This document shows, one piece after another, positions 18,016 to 26,496 of a stretch of 64,000 bases of DNA; the stretch's first letter is position 1; each line of letters starts with the position of its first letter. Source of the stretch: PALSA-612 sp963791225 (GTDB lineage Bacteria > Actinomycetota > Thermoleophilia > Gaiellales > Gaiellaceae); assembly GCA_963791225.1 (NCBI GenBank), contig CAWBRV010000005.1, positions 62,001 to 126,000 of the forward strand, read 5' to 3'. A program made the translations under genes and the position numbers. Below the pieces are notes generated by a model. The model was not told where the DNA came from. It worked only from the letters and a program-made list of their open reading frames with translations, and made no database searches.

Positions 18016-18714
18016 TCAGGCTTCGACGCGCGCCGAAGTGCCGTCGAGCGCGTCGAGCGCGGCGCGGACGTCGACGAGGCGGCCGACGAAGATCGGCGTG
18101 TCACGCTCCGTGTAGCGGCTCGCCTCCGTCTCTCGCAGCGTCAGCATCAGGTGCATGAAGTCGGCGGGCTCGTCGCACTCGAACGCGGTCATGAACTCCT
18201 GGTCGTCGATCCCGAACGAGTACGTCGTGTGGTTGTGGATCGACGTGAACTCGTGCCCGATGCGGATGTGCTCGTCCATCGCCCGCTGGCGGTCGTCGAC
18301 CGGGAGCGCGTACCAGGGCCGGATCTTCACGAACGGGTAGACGACGAGGTACGGCGACCCGTGCGGCGTGATCTTCCGCGGCTTGCGCGCGCTCGTGTAC
18401 TGCGAGGCCTTCGTGGTGGCCAGGTACGAGTACGGCGTCGAGAGCCAGCCCGCGATCGGCGTGCCGTTCAGCTCGGCGCCGAGCTCCTCGAGGTCGAGGT
18501 AGCGCTCCGTGATCTTCCAGAGGAAGAAGTCGCAGTCGGAGCGGACGCCGACAGTCGAGTACGCGCGCAGATGAGTGAACCGATCCGCCCACGAATCGAC
18601 GATGTCCGCGAACGCCTCCTTGCCGGCGACGCGCTCCTCGACCGGCAGCCTCCGCCACGCGGGATCGACCTTGAAGAACGTGTAGGCGACGTACTGCCCG
18701 ACCTCGGCGGCCAT
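18016..18714 (-). CDS. hemQ: Coproheme decarboxylase HemQ (chlorite dismutase family)
   Basis: 232 residues, typical for the actinobacterial/firmicute coproporphyrin-dependent haem pathway, where HemQ oxidatively decarboxylates coproheme III to haem b. Family blocks are clear: VRSDCDFFLWKITE, KIRPWYALP (holding the catalytic Tyr), DEHIRIGHEF, HTTYSFGIDDQEFMTAFE and RYTERDTPIFVGRL. The ATG at 18714 has TAGCAT 7 nt upstream. No other haem genes are in the window, so it is a stand-alone locus. Confidence 0.92.
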   Translation of the reverse strand: MAAEVGQYVAYTFFKVDPAWRRLPVEERVAGKEAFADIVDSWADRFTHLRAYSTVGVRSDCDFFLWKITERYLDLEELGAELNGTPIAGWLSTPYSYLATTKASQYTSARKPRKITPHGSPYLVVYPFVKIRPWYALPVDDRQRAMDEHIRIGHEFTSIHNHTTYSFGIDDQEFMTAFECDEPADFMHLMLTLRETEASRYTERDTPIFVGRLVDVRAALDALDGTSARVEA

Positions 18715-18724
18715 GGGCGTGATG

Positions 18725-20176
18725 CTAGCCGGAGGCGGAGGGGATGATCAGCGGGTCGCTCTGCAGCCGTGCGGGAGGCCCGGTGTTGATCGGCGCCGTC
18801 AGCCGCACCGTGAACCGGTACGGCCCGGGGGCGACCCGCCGCGCCGGGAACTTGACGAGGGTGGTCACTCCCGCCTGGAGATGAGTGCTGACCGCGAGCG
18901 TCGTCGAGACCGCCGGCAGCTTCGCCAGGCGCGCGTAGACGTTGCAGTCGATGTCGCACGTCACCCTGAGCGTCAGCGGCACGCGAGCGAGCGCCTTGCC
19001 GAACGGGTAGGCGATCCTCGCCTGCGGCGTCAGCTGCAGGCCGGGGCAGCGGGTGATCACGCCGCCGGTGACGTCGCGCATCGCCTTGCGCACGGCGGGA
19101 AGGCTCGCCTTCGCGGTCCCGTCGACGTAGTACACGCCCGACTGCCAGGTTGGCAGGGCAGGCTCGTCGAAGGCGTGGAAGAGGAAGAACGACTTGACGT
19201 TCGGCTGGCAGAACGCAAGGGCGAGGGCGTCGTGGTAGTACGCGGCCTGCGTCTGCTCGTCGACCGGCTTCGTCGTCGCCGGCTCGGTGCCGCTGTACAG
19301 GGAAGCCTTGTCCGCCGGGATCTTGCTCTCGACGCCGAATTCGCCGTACACGATCGGGAGTGTCGAGCCCGGCTGCGCCGTGCCGTCGAAGCCGGCGAGC
19401 GCGGCCGTCAGCTTGCCGTAGTCGGCGACCGCGATCGTCGACGTCTTCGGGTGCTGGAACGACGGCGGCAGGCTGGAGTTGTCCTCGTACGCGTGCATGT
19501 CGAACGAGTCCATGATCGGGAGCGCGCGACCGGTTGCCTTGTAGGCGGCGACGAGGTCGTTGACGAAGGTGGTGGGGGAGTGCGTGTCCTTGCCCGTGCC
19601 GGGCTTGTCGCCGCCGCGCGGTGCCAGCGCGCCGCCGATCACATCGGTGGCGGGCGCCACCGCTTTCACGGCGTCGTATGTCCGCGCGAGCAGCGACTCG
19701 TACGCGACCGCGGCGGCGTCGCTGCCGTCGAGCGCGAACTGCGGCAGCCAGAAACGGTTGTTGTTCGGCTCGTTGCCGACGATCACGTCCTGCACGGACG
19801 TGTAGCGACGCACGATCGCCGTCGCGAACGCGGCGAAGTTCCCCTGCTCGGCGTCGCTCAGGGGCGTCGTCCTGCTGCCCGCGTTGAGCACGGCGACGTA
19901 GACCTTGATGCCGTCGAGCTTGGCTGCGCCCGTGACGGCGGCGAGCCGCTGCTGCTCGGCGGCGGAGGGTGCACGCTGGCCGGGCGCCCAGACCTCGCTG
20001 ATGCGCACGGCCCCGAATCCGGCCAGCTTGAGCAGGTCGAGCTTGGCCTTCGCGGCCGGCACGTTGTCCGCCTGCACCGCGTCCTCGGCGGCGCCGACCA
20101 GCATCGCCGGCCCGCTTGCGTGCGCCGGACCGGCCCAGGCGGCGAGCATCAGCGCGAGAACGAGGAGGCGCCGCAT
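18725..20176 (-). CDS. Secreted clan-A glycosidase-like protein
   Basis: 483 residues from ATG 20176, with a signal peptide (MRRLLVLALMLAAWAGPAHA). A TIM-barrel pattern is visible with VIVGNEPNNNRF (acid/base Glu about 136) and IVYGEFGVES (nucleophile Glu near 290). The C-terminal 110 residues form a beta-sandwich that contains a Cys pair in TCDIDCNVYA. Substrate unknown. The frame extends upstream of 20176 but that would overlap the uvrC start; TACGTT lies 7 nt before the chosen ATG. Related in plan to the gene at 14926-16341. Confidence 0.78.
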   Translation of the reverse strand: MRRLLVLALMLAAWAGPAHASGPAMLVGAAEDAVQADNVPAAKAKLDLLKLAGFGAVRISEVWAPGQRAPSAAEQQRLAAVTGAAKLDGIKVYVAVLNAGSRTTPLSDAEQGNFAAFATAIVRRYTSVQDVIVGNEPNNNRFWLPQFALDGSDAAAVAYESLLARTYDAVKAVAPATDVIGGALAPRGGDKPGTGKDTHSPTTFVNDLVAAYKATGRALPIMDSFDMHAYEDNSSLPPSFQHPKTSTIAVADYGKLTAALAGFDGTAQPGSTLPIVYGEFGVESKIPADKASLYSGTEPATTKPVDEQTQAAYYHDALALAFCQPNVKSFFLFHAFDEPALPTWQSGVYYVDGTAKASLPAVRKAMRDVTGGVITRCPGLQLTPQARIAYPFGKALARVPLTLRVTCDIDCNVYARLAKLPAVSTTLAVSTHLQAGVTTLVKFPARRVAPGPYRFTVRLTAPINTGPPARLQSDPLIIPSASG

Positions 20177-20211
20177 GGTGGCCAACGTAGCCATGGCTAT
20201 GTTAGGGCGGA

Positions 20212-22068
20212 GTGAATTCACGGCTCGAGGCGCAGCTGAAGACGCTGCCGGCGCGACCCGGCGTCTACGTCTTTCGCGACGAGGGTGGCGCCGTCCTCTA
20301 CATCGGCAAGGCGAAGTCGCTCCGCTCGCGCGTCCGCAGCTACTTCCAGAAAGGGCGCGGCGGCGACCGGCTGGGAACGGCCCAGCTCGTCGAGCGAGTC
20401 GCGGGCGTCGAGACGATCGTGACCGGTACGGAGGTCGAGGCGCTCCACCTGGAGCAGAACCTCGTCAAGCGCCACCGCCCGCCGTTCAACGTCCGGCTCC
20501 GCGACGACAAGTCGTTTCCGTACATCGCGGTAACCGTCGAGGACGAGTACCCGCGCGTCATGTTCACGCGCGAGCGGCATCGGCGTGGCGTCGTCTACTT
20601 CGGCCCGTACGCGAACGCCAAGAAGGTGCGGGAAACGCTCGACGTCCTCAACCGCGTCTTCAAGTTCCGACCATGCGAGGGGCCGAAGCCCGGCCGCCAC
20701 TCGGGTATCCCGTGTCTCGACTACCACATCGACCGGTGCCTGGCACCGTGCGTCGGGTACGTGTCCGAAGCCGACTACGGCGCCGTGATCGACGGCGTGA
20801 TCGGCTTCCTCGGCGGCGACACCCGGACGATCGCGCGCGAACTGGAGACGCAGATGCAGGCCGCCGCCGACGCGGAGCGCTTCGAGGACGCAGCGCGCTA
20901 CCGGAACCGCCTGTTCGCGATCCGACACCTGGCCGAGCGGCAAGCCGCCGACCGGCGCACCGTCGGCTCGGTCGACGTCGTCGGGCTCGCCGCCGAGGGC
21001 AATACGGCTGCCGTTCAGGTGTTTCCGCTGCGCGACGGCAAGCTGATCGACCGGTACAGCTTCCACCTCGACAACGTGGCCGGGCAGGAGCCGTCGACGC
21101 TGATCGAGACGTTCTGCCTCGAGTACTACGGCTCGTCGCCGAGCGTCCCGCCGGAGATCCTCGTTCCCGGCTCGGCCGGGGACACGTCGGCGCTCGCCGC
21201 CTTCCTGTCCGACCGCCGTGGCGCGCGGGTCGAGGTGCGCACGCCGGCCCGCGGCGAGAAGCGGCGACTGCTCGAGCTCGCCGAGCAGAACGCCCGCCTC
21301 GCGCTCGAGTCTGCGACATTCGCCTCGGAACAGCGCCGTGCCCGGCGGGTGCAGGCGCTCGAGGAGCTCCGCGAGGCGCTCAACCTGGAGAGCCTGCCGA
21401 TCCGGATCGAATGCTTCGACGTCTCGACGATCCAGGGCTCGGCCACGGTCGCCTCGATGGTCGTGTTCGAGGACGCGATGCCGAAGAAGGCGCACTACCG
21501 CAAGTTCTCGGTCCGGGACCTCGACGGGCAGGACGACTTCGCGGCCATGGCCGAGGTGATCGGGCGCCGGTTCGCGCGGGCGGGGGGCTCGCCGGCCGAC
21601 GCGGACTACGACGAGGGCTTCGCCGCCGTGCCGAACCTGGTCGTCGTCGACGGCGGCCGCGGCCAGCTGTCGGCTGCGCTCGACGCGATGCACCGCTTCG
21701 ATCTCGCCCGCGTGGCCGTGATCGCGCTCGCGAAGAAGGAGGAGGAGGTGTTCGTCCCCGGCAGCGCCCGGCCCGTCCGCCTCGACCGCTCGTCGGCAGG
21801 CCTCCAGCTCCTCCAGCGTCTCCGTGACGAGGCGCACAGGTTCGCGCTCGGCTACCACCGCACCCGCCGGAATGCCGAGGCGCGCGAGTCGATCTTCGAC
21901 GACCTGACCGGCGTCGGGCCGGCGCGCCGGCGCGCACTGATCCGGCACTTCGGCTCCGCCGAGCGGTTCCTGGCCGCCTCGCAGGAGGAGCTCGAAGGCG
22001 TCCCCGGGATCCCGCAGAAGACGGCTCGCGCGATCTATGCCCAGCTGCACAAGGCCGGCAGAGGCTAG
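20212..22068 (+). CDS. uvrC: Excinuclease ABC subunit C
   Basis: Full-length UvrC of 618 residues. GIY-YIG domain at about 8-90 (ARPGVYVFRDEGGAVLYIGK), a Cys-rich linker (FRPCEGPKPGRHSGIPCLDY), UVR helices near 220 (AERFEDAARYRNRL), the RNase-H-like second nuclease (IECFDVSTIQGSATVASMVV; LVVVDGGRGQLSA) and a C-terminal helix-hairpin-helix (LTGVGPARRRALIRHFGS). With UvrA/UvrB it cuts both sides of bulky DNA lesions. GTG 20212 is the likely start; a TATGTT box lies 8 nt upstream. Confidence 0.96.
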   Translation: MNSRLEAQLKTLPARPGVYVFRDEGGAVLYIGKAKSLRSRVRSYFQKGRGGDRLGTAQLVERVAGVETIVTGTEVEALHLEQNLVKRHRPPFNVRLRDDKSFPYIAVTVEDEYPRVMFTRERHRRGVVYFGPYANAKKVRETLDVLNRVFKFRPCEGPKPGRHSGIPCLDYHIDRCLAPCVGYVSEADYGAVIDGVIGFLGGDTRTIARELETQMQAAADAERFEDAARYRNRLFAIRHLAERQAADRRTVGSVDVVGLAAEGNTAAVQVFPLRDGKLIDRYSFHLDNVAGQEPSTLIETFCLEYYGSSPSVPPEILVPGSAGDTSALAAFLSDRRGARVEVRTPARGEKRRLLELAEQNARLALESATFASEQRRARRVQALEELREALNLESLPIRIECFDVSTIQGSATVASMVVFEDAMPKKAHYRKFSVRDLDGQDDFAAMAEVIGRRFARAGGSPADADYDEGFAAVPNLVVVDGGRGQLSAALDAMHRFDLARVAVIALAKKEEEVFVPGSARPVRLDRSSAGLQLLQRLRDEAHRFALGYHRTRRNAEARESIFDDLTGVGPARRRALIRHFGSAERFLAASQEELEGVPGIPQKTARAIYAQLHKAGRG

Positions 22069-22079
22069 CCGGCCGCGCC

Positions 22080-22085
22080 TAGGAT
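22080..22085 (+). promoter_or_regulatory. -10 box of leaderless lipoprotein gene
   Basis: TAGGAT ends 6 nt before GTG 22092, just after the uvrC stop. Confidence 0.45.
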
Positions 22086-22091
22086 TGCCCG

Positions 22092-22781
22092 GTGCGCCGA
22101 TTCTCCCCGTTGCTCGTCGTGGTTCCGCTCGTCGCCGTCGCCTGCGGTAGCGGCGGCGGCTACAAAACATCGCCGTCGACGACGACCGCGTCTGCGGATC
22201 CCGGCAAGGCGGCCGTCGCAGGACTTGTCCAGGCGGCCGTGCACGACAACCGGAAGGCGCTCTGGAACCTGCTCTCGAAACCGTCGCAGAAACGGCTCGG
22301 GCCGACGTACGCCGCCTTCGCGGCCGGCTCCGCGTTGGTGATCGAGCGCGCGCTCAAGCCGTTCGAGAACAGGGCGCTGACGCCGTTCATCTCGCAGAAC
22401 GTGTCGCAGCAGTTCGGTCTCGTCGCCGTCCGCAGCGGCGCGAAGGCGCTCGCGTTCCCGCTCCGTCGTGAGGGGCGCGCCTGGAAGGTGGAGACACCTG
22501 GGCCGATCCAGTTCCAGATTCTCGGGCCACAGCCGGGCTCGAGCGGGCCGGTCGCGCAGGTCGCGGTCGAAGTGAAGTCGCCCGGGGTGATCGGGGACGC
22601 GATCCTGTTCGTGGACGGCAAGTCGCTGCAACCGAATCTGACGCCGAAGCCCGGAACCGCGACGGCGTTCGCGAACCTGAGCAAGGCGCTCCCGCCGGGC
22701 ACGCACATCGCGGTCGTCTACGCGCAGGAAGGGAACAACGCGGGCGCCGAGGCGTGGTCGTTCACGGCGACGAAGCCGTAG
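22092..22781 (+). CDS. Lipoprotein, unknown function
   Basis: 229 residues with a lipoprotein signal (MRRFSPLLVVVPLVAVACGS; lipobox VAC). After a Ser/Thr linker the protein has a helical region resembling NTF2-like domains of exported proteins (VAGLVQAAVHDNRKALWNLL) and a C-terminal beta region ending HIAVVYAQEGNNAG. It is probably membrane-anchored outside the cell. No enzymatic motif is visible. Confidence 0.7.
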   Translation: MRRFSPLLVVVPLVAVACGSGGGYKTSPSTTTASADPGKAAVAGLVQAAVHDNRKALWNLLSKPSQKRLGPTYAAFAAGSALVIERALKPFENRALTPFISQNVSQQFGLVAVRSGAKALAFPLRREGRAWKVETPGPIQFQILGPQPGSSGPVAQVAVEVKSPGVIGDAILFVDGKSLQPNLTPKPGTATAFANLSKALPPGTHIAVVYAQEGNNAGAEAWSFTATKP

Positions 22782-22796
22782 TCGTAGCCGGGCTCA

Positions 22797-22865
22797 TCAG
22801 ACGTGCTGTGGGACGACCAGCACGATCAGTGTCAGCCAGCCGAATGCAACGACGAGGAAGCGCAT
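22797..22865 (-). CDS. Possible 22-residue hydrophobic peptide
   Basis: ATG 22865 to TGA 22797 encodes a short peptide that is almost entirely hydrophobic (RFLVVAFGWLTLIVLVV core), enough for one membrane helix. There is no clear ribosome-binding site. It could be a small membrane peptide or chance. Confidence 0.25.
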   Translation of the reverse strand: MRFLVVAFGWLTLIVLVVPQHV

Positions 22866-22982
22866 GTCCTCGACGGTATCGGCACGTCCTGAACGTCTCG
22901 TGAGACCCGCGTAAGGGTTCGTTAATGGATCAACGAGCACCGCGCCTGGTTTGGCCGCGAGATGCGTCCTTACCCGATAGAG

Positions 22983-23034
22983 GGCTCTGGGCGCGACCTC
23001 CGATTGGCCGCAGCCGGAGGTCGCGCCGAGAGCC
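22983..23034 (-). terminator. Long hairpin downstream of the P5C dehydrogenase gene
   Basis: Arms 22983-23002 and 23015-23034 pair over 20 positions with a single G/G mismatch and a 12-nt loop. It begins 44 bp after the stop of the minus-strand aldehyde dehydrogenase gene. No T run follows, so it may end transcription without a U-tract or protect the mRNA 3' end. Confidence 0.55.
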
Positions 23035-23077
23035 GAGTCCAACCTGCTCGAACCGGAAACGGTGGGCCGGGGGTTGG

Positions 23078-24739
23078 TTAAGCGCTGCCGCCGGGGTGCC
23101 CGGGGGCATCGTCGGGCGCGAGGAACGGGTAGCGGTAGTCGGTCGGCGGCACGAACGTCTCCTTGATCGTGCGCGGGCTGACCCAGCGGATCAGGTTCCA
23201 CATCGAACCGGCCTTGTCGTTCGTGCCGGATGCCCTCGCCCCGCCGAAGGGTTGCTGGCCGACCACGGCCCCGGTCGGCTTGTCGTTGACGTAGAAGTTG
23301 CCGGCGGCGTACTGGAGCTTGTCTGCCGCCTCGTCGATGGCCCCGCGGTCGCGCGCGAAGACGGCGCCCGTGAGTCCGTAGGGCGAGGTCGAATCGACGA
23401 GCTCGAGCGTCTCGTCCCACTTCGAATCGGGATAGACGTACGCGGTCACGATCGGCCCGAACAGCTCCTCGCGGAGCAGCCGGTCACCCGGATCGGAGGT
23501 TTCGATCACGGTCGGCTGGACGAAGAAGCCCTCTGCGTCGTCGGCGGTGCCGCCGGCGACGACGCAGCGCCCGTTCGAGCGCGCCTCGTCGAGGGCCTGC
23601 TTGTGCGTCGCGAACGCCTTGGCGTCGATGACCGCGCCCATGAAGTTCTCGAAGTCGGTCACGTCGCCGACCTTCAGCTCGGCCACGCGGTCGGCGAGCT
23701 CGCCGCGCATGTCGCCCCAGAGCGACTCGGGAATGTAGATCCGCGAGGCCGCGGAGCACTTCTGACCCTGGTACTCGAAGGAGCCGCGAACGACCGCGGC
23801 CACGACCGCGGCGGCGTCCGCGGAGGGGTGCGCGACGATGAAGTCCTTGCCGCCGGTCTCGCCCACGATGCGGGGATAGCTGCGGTAGCGGTCGATGCCC
23901 GAGCCGATCGTCCCCCACATGGCGTTGAAGACGCCGGTCGAACCGGTGAAGTGGACGCCGGCGAGGTCGGGGCTGGCGAGCGCCGGGTCGCCGATCGCGG
24001 CGCCGTGGCCGTAGACGAGGTTGATCACACCGTCGGGAAGACCCGCCTCCTGCAGGATGCGCATCACGAAGTGGGCCGAGTAGGCGGCGGTCGAGGCCGG
24101 CTTCCAGACGACCGTGTTGCCCATCAGCGCCGGACTGACGGACAGGTTGCCGCCGATCGCCGTGAAGTTGAACGGCGTGACGGCGAAGACGAAGCCTTCG
24201 AGCGGCCGGTACTCCAACCGGTTCCAGACGCCCGCGGACGATGCCGGCTGCTCCTCGTAGATGCGCTTCATGTAGTGCACGTTGAAGCGCCAGAAGTCGA
24301 CGAGCTCGCAGGCGGCGTCGATCTCGGCCTGGTGCGCGGTTTTCGACTGGCCGAGCATCGTCGCCGCGACGAGCGTCGAGCGCCACGGGCCGGCGAGCAG
24401 CTCAGCCGCCCGGAGGAAGATCGAGGCCCGCTCCTCCCAGGGCGTCCGCGACCAGTCGTGCCAGGCGTCGCCCGCGGCCTCGATCGCCTGCTCGACCTCG
24501 CCCGCCGCGCCTTCGTGGACGTCCGCGAGGACGTGGCTCTTCCGGTGTGGCATCACGGCCTCGAAGGTGTTGCCGGTACGCACCTCGCGGCCGCCGATGA
24601 GGCAGGGGAGGTCGAGCCGCTCGGCCTGCATCTCCGTCAGCCGCTGTCGAATCTCGGCCCGTTCGGGCGTGCCGGGGGCGTAGGAGCGGATCGGATCGTT
24701 CTCGGCCGGCGGCAGCTGGGCGATGGCGTGCGCGCTCAC
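23078..24739 (-). CDS. pruA: 1-pyrroline-5-carboxylate (glutamate gamma-semialdehyde) dehydrogenase
   Basis: 553 residues, the long group-1 form. It oxidises glutamate gamma-semialdehyde to glutamate with NAD, the second step of proline catabolism. Visible motifs: VTPFNFTAIGGN, NTVVWKPAS, the catalytic Glu in VGETGGKDF, the catalytic Cys in YQGQKCSAAS, and the C-terminal QQPFGGARASGTNDKAGS. GTG 24739 gives the normal N-terminus and is supported by TAGAAT 7 nt upstream; an earlier GTG would add about 40 non-conserved residues. No proline dehydrogenase gene is in the window. Confidence 0.92.
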   Translation of the reverse strand: MSAHAIAQLPPAENDPIRSYAPGTPERAEIRQRLTEMQAERLDLPCLIGGREVRTGNTFEAVMPHRKSHVLADVHEGAAGEVEQAIEAAGDAWHDWSRTPWEERASIFLRAAELLAGPWRSTLVAATMLGQSKTAHQAEIDAACELVDFWRFNVHYMKRIYEEQPASSAGVWNRLEYRPLEGFVFAVTPFNFTAIGGNLSVSPALMGNTVVWKPASTAAYSAHFVMRILQEAGLPDGVINLVYGHGAAIGDPALASPDLAGVHFTGSTGVFNAMWGTIGSGIDRYRSYPRIVGETGGKDFIVAHPSADAAAVVAAVVRGSFEYQGQKCSAASRIYIPESLWGDMRGELADRVAELKVGDVTDFENFMGAVIDAKAFATHKQALDEARSNGRCVVAGGTADDAEGFFVQPTVIETSDPGDRLLREELFGPIVTAYVYPDSKWDETLELVDSTSPYGLTGAVFARDRGAIDEAADKLQYAAGNFYVNDKPTGAVVGQQPFGGARASGTNDKAGSMWNLIRWVSPRTIKETFVPPTDYRYPFLAPDDAPGHPGGSA

Positions 24740-24746
24740 GCGGCCG

Positions 24747-24752
24747 ATTCTA
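24747..24752 (-). promoter_or_regulatory. -10 box of pruA
   Basis: TAGAAT on the minus strand ends 7 nt before GTG 24739. Confidence 0.4.
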
Positions 24753-24953
24753 GTGCTGCGCGGCGCGCGACGGCCCGGGCCGCTTCGAGGGAAGACTTGG
24801 CGAAACCTGGCTGGGGCCGACGGAACGCGCTGGACGCCGAGCTGCGGCGTCCTCAGTCGCCGCATGGTTCATCACGATCGAGGCTTGCTGCGTCCTTGCA
24901 TCACGACACCGGCACGCCCCGACGACGAGCAACGTTCCGCCAAACCCTCCTAC

Positions 24954-24959
24954 TAGGAT
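24954..24959 (+). promoter_or_regulatory. -10 box of the ogt-whiA unit
   Basis: TAGGAT ends 8 nt before GTG 24968. The 228-bp gap between divergent pruA and ogt holds nothing else I recognise. Confidence 0.4.
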
Positions 24960-24967
24960 GAGCCGCG

Positions 24968-25516
24968 GTGCCTGTCAGCGAGGTCGCCTACGACGTCGAC
25001 GGCTGGGGAACCGGCACGCTCTGGTTCGCCGACGGCGTCGTGGTCTGGCACGAGCTACCCCACCCTCGAACCGACTCCGCATCGTGCGGGGCACCCCAGC
25101 CCACCACCCACTGCGAGTCTATCGTTGAAATTCGCACAAAGGTGCGCCCGGACCGTGCCAAGAGTGTGACGATGCATCAACAGCTCGTTCGTCGGCTCGG
25201 GCGCTACTTCACGGGCGAGCCGGTCGGGTTCGTCGACGTCGAGATCGACCTCGAGTGGTGCACGCCGTTCCAGCGCTCCGTCGCGGACACGCTCCGCGCG
25301 GTGCCCTACGGCGAGGTGGTCAGCTACGGCGAGCTCGCGGCGCTCGCGGGACATCCGAACGCCCAGCGGGCGGCGGGAACGTTCTGCGCGCACAACCGCT
25401 TGCCGCTCGTCCTTCCCTGCCACCGGGTCGTCGCGGCGGGCGGGCTCGGCTCGTACGGCTCGCTGGGCGAGAGCTACAAGCGCCGGCTGCTCGCGCTCGA
25501 GGGCGTCCGGCTCTAG
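24968..25516 (+). CDS. ogt: Methylated-DNA-protein-cysteine methyltransferase
   Basis: 182 residues. The C-terminal catalytic domain is clear: TPFQRSVADTLRAVPYGEV, helix-turn-helix region YGELAALAGHPNAQRAAG, then PCHRV with the acceptor Cys near residue 151 and a closing GLGSYGSLGESYKRRLLALE. It repairs O6-alkylguanine by a one-time transfer to that Cys. The N-terminal domain is unusual for the family, with a linker rich in His/Pro/Cys at about 27-60. The whiA gene follows after 9 bp. Confidence 0.92.
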   Translation: MPVSEVAYDVDGWGTGTLWFADGVVVWHELPHPRTDSASCGAPQPTTHCESIVEIRTKVRPDRAKSVTMHQQLVRRLGRYFTGEPVGFVDVEIDLEWCTPFQRSVADTLRAVPYGEVVSYGELAALAGHPNAQRAAGTFCAHNRLPLVLPCHRVVAAGGLGSYGSLGESYKRRLLALEGVRL

Positions 25517-25525
25517 GCGGCAACC

Positions 25526-26446
25526 GTGTGGAGCTCCGAGGAGATCCGGGACGAGCTGGCGCGGGTCGCACCCGACCGCCGTTGCGACCGGCTGGCGGAG
25601 CTGTCGGCGCTCGCCCACACGGCCGGCAGCCTCCATCTGCGCGGCCACGGTGAGATCGCCCTTCATCTCGACGTCGCCGGCTCCGGCGTGGCCAGGCGCG
25701 CCTTCCGGCTCCTGCGCGAGCTCGGCGTCGAGTCGGAGATCCGCACGTACCGGCAGCGGGCGTTCGGCATGCCGACCCGCTACCAGCTGCACGTCGCCGA
25801 CTCGCGGCCGGCGCGGGCGGTCCTGGCCGAGGCGGGCGTCGTCTCGCGGTCCGGCGCCCCGCTCGCGAAGCCGCCGAAGCGCGTTGTCGGACGCGAATGC
25901 TGCCGCGCCGCCTATATCCGGGGTGCGCTGCTCGGCGCAGGGTCGGTGAGCGGGCCGCGGTCGCCGCACCTCGAGGTGCGCTGCGCGTCGATCGAGGCGG
26001 CCGAGTTGCTCGTCCGCCTGGCCGCGCTCGACGAGGTCACGCTGCGCGCCCGCGACCGGGGCCGCCACGCGATCGCCTACACGAAGGGCGCGGACGCGAT
26101 CGCGGAGACGCTCGCACTCGCCGGCGCGAGCGACGCGGCCCTGCTCGTGGACGAGCACGCGGTCGTGGGCGCGGCGCGTGCGCACGCGAACCGGCTGACG
26201 AACGCCGACCAGGCCAACCTCGTCCGTGCGAGCCTCGCGGCGCACGCCCAGCTCCGCGCCGTGCGACGGCTCACGGAGACCGGACGGCTGGACACGCTGC
26301 CGCCGCCGCTGCGCGAGATCGCCGACCTCCGCGTCCGCCACCCGTCGCTCTCCCTGCGCGAGCTGGCCGCGAAGTGCCGTCCGCCCGCGACCAAGGCGTC
26401 GGCCCACAGGCGGCTCGCCCGCCTGCAGCGTCTGGCCGAGATCTAG
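25526..26446 (+). CDS. whiA: WhiA-family DNA-binding regulator
   Basis: 306 residues with the WhiA plan: an N-terminal degenerate LAGLIDADG-like domain (ELSALAHTAGSLHLRG; CCRAAYIRGALLGAGSVSGP) and a C-terminal helix-turn-helix (LSLRELAAKCRPPATKASAH). WhiA is conserved in Gram-positives; in Streptomyces it controls sporulation septation with WhiB. Its place directly before gap-pgk-tpi is a common actinobacterial arrangement. Start GTG 25526 lies 9 bp after ogt. Confidence 0.92.
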   Translation: MWSSEEIRDELARVAPDRRCDRLAELSALAHTAGSLHLRGHGEIALHLDVAGSGVARRAFRLLRELGVESEIRTYRQRAFGMPTRYQLHVADSRPARAVLAEAGVVSRSGAPLAKPPKRVVGRECCRAAYIRGALLGAGSVSGPRSPHLEVRCASIEAAELLVRLAALDEVTLRARDRGRHAIAYTKGADAIAETLALAGASDAALLVDEHAVVGAARAHANRLTNADQANLVRASLAAHAQLRAVRRLTETGRLDTLPPPLREIADLRVRHPSLSLRELAAKCRPPATKASAHRRLARLQRLAEI

Positions 26447-26449
26447 GAC

Positions 26450-26455
26450 TAGACT
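26450..26455 (+). promoter_or_regulatory. Candidate -10 box of the glycolytic operon
   Basis: TAGACT, 41 nt before the gap ATG. It predicts a leader of about 35 nt carrying the purine-rich ribosome-binding site GGGGGAGA, unlike the leaderless neighbours. Confidence 0.4.
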
Positions 26456-26496
26456 CGTCCGCGGAACCGCGAACCGAGACCGGGGGAGACTGAGGG

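Noticed and set aside
20218..22170. A 650-codon minus-strand frame opposite uvrC
   Set aside because: uvrC on the plus strand is unmistakable; the opposite frame is low-complexity Arg/Ala/Asp sequence without motifs.
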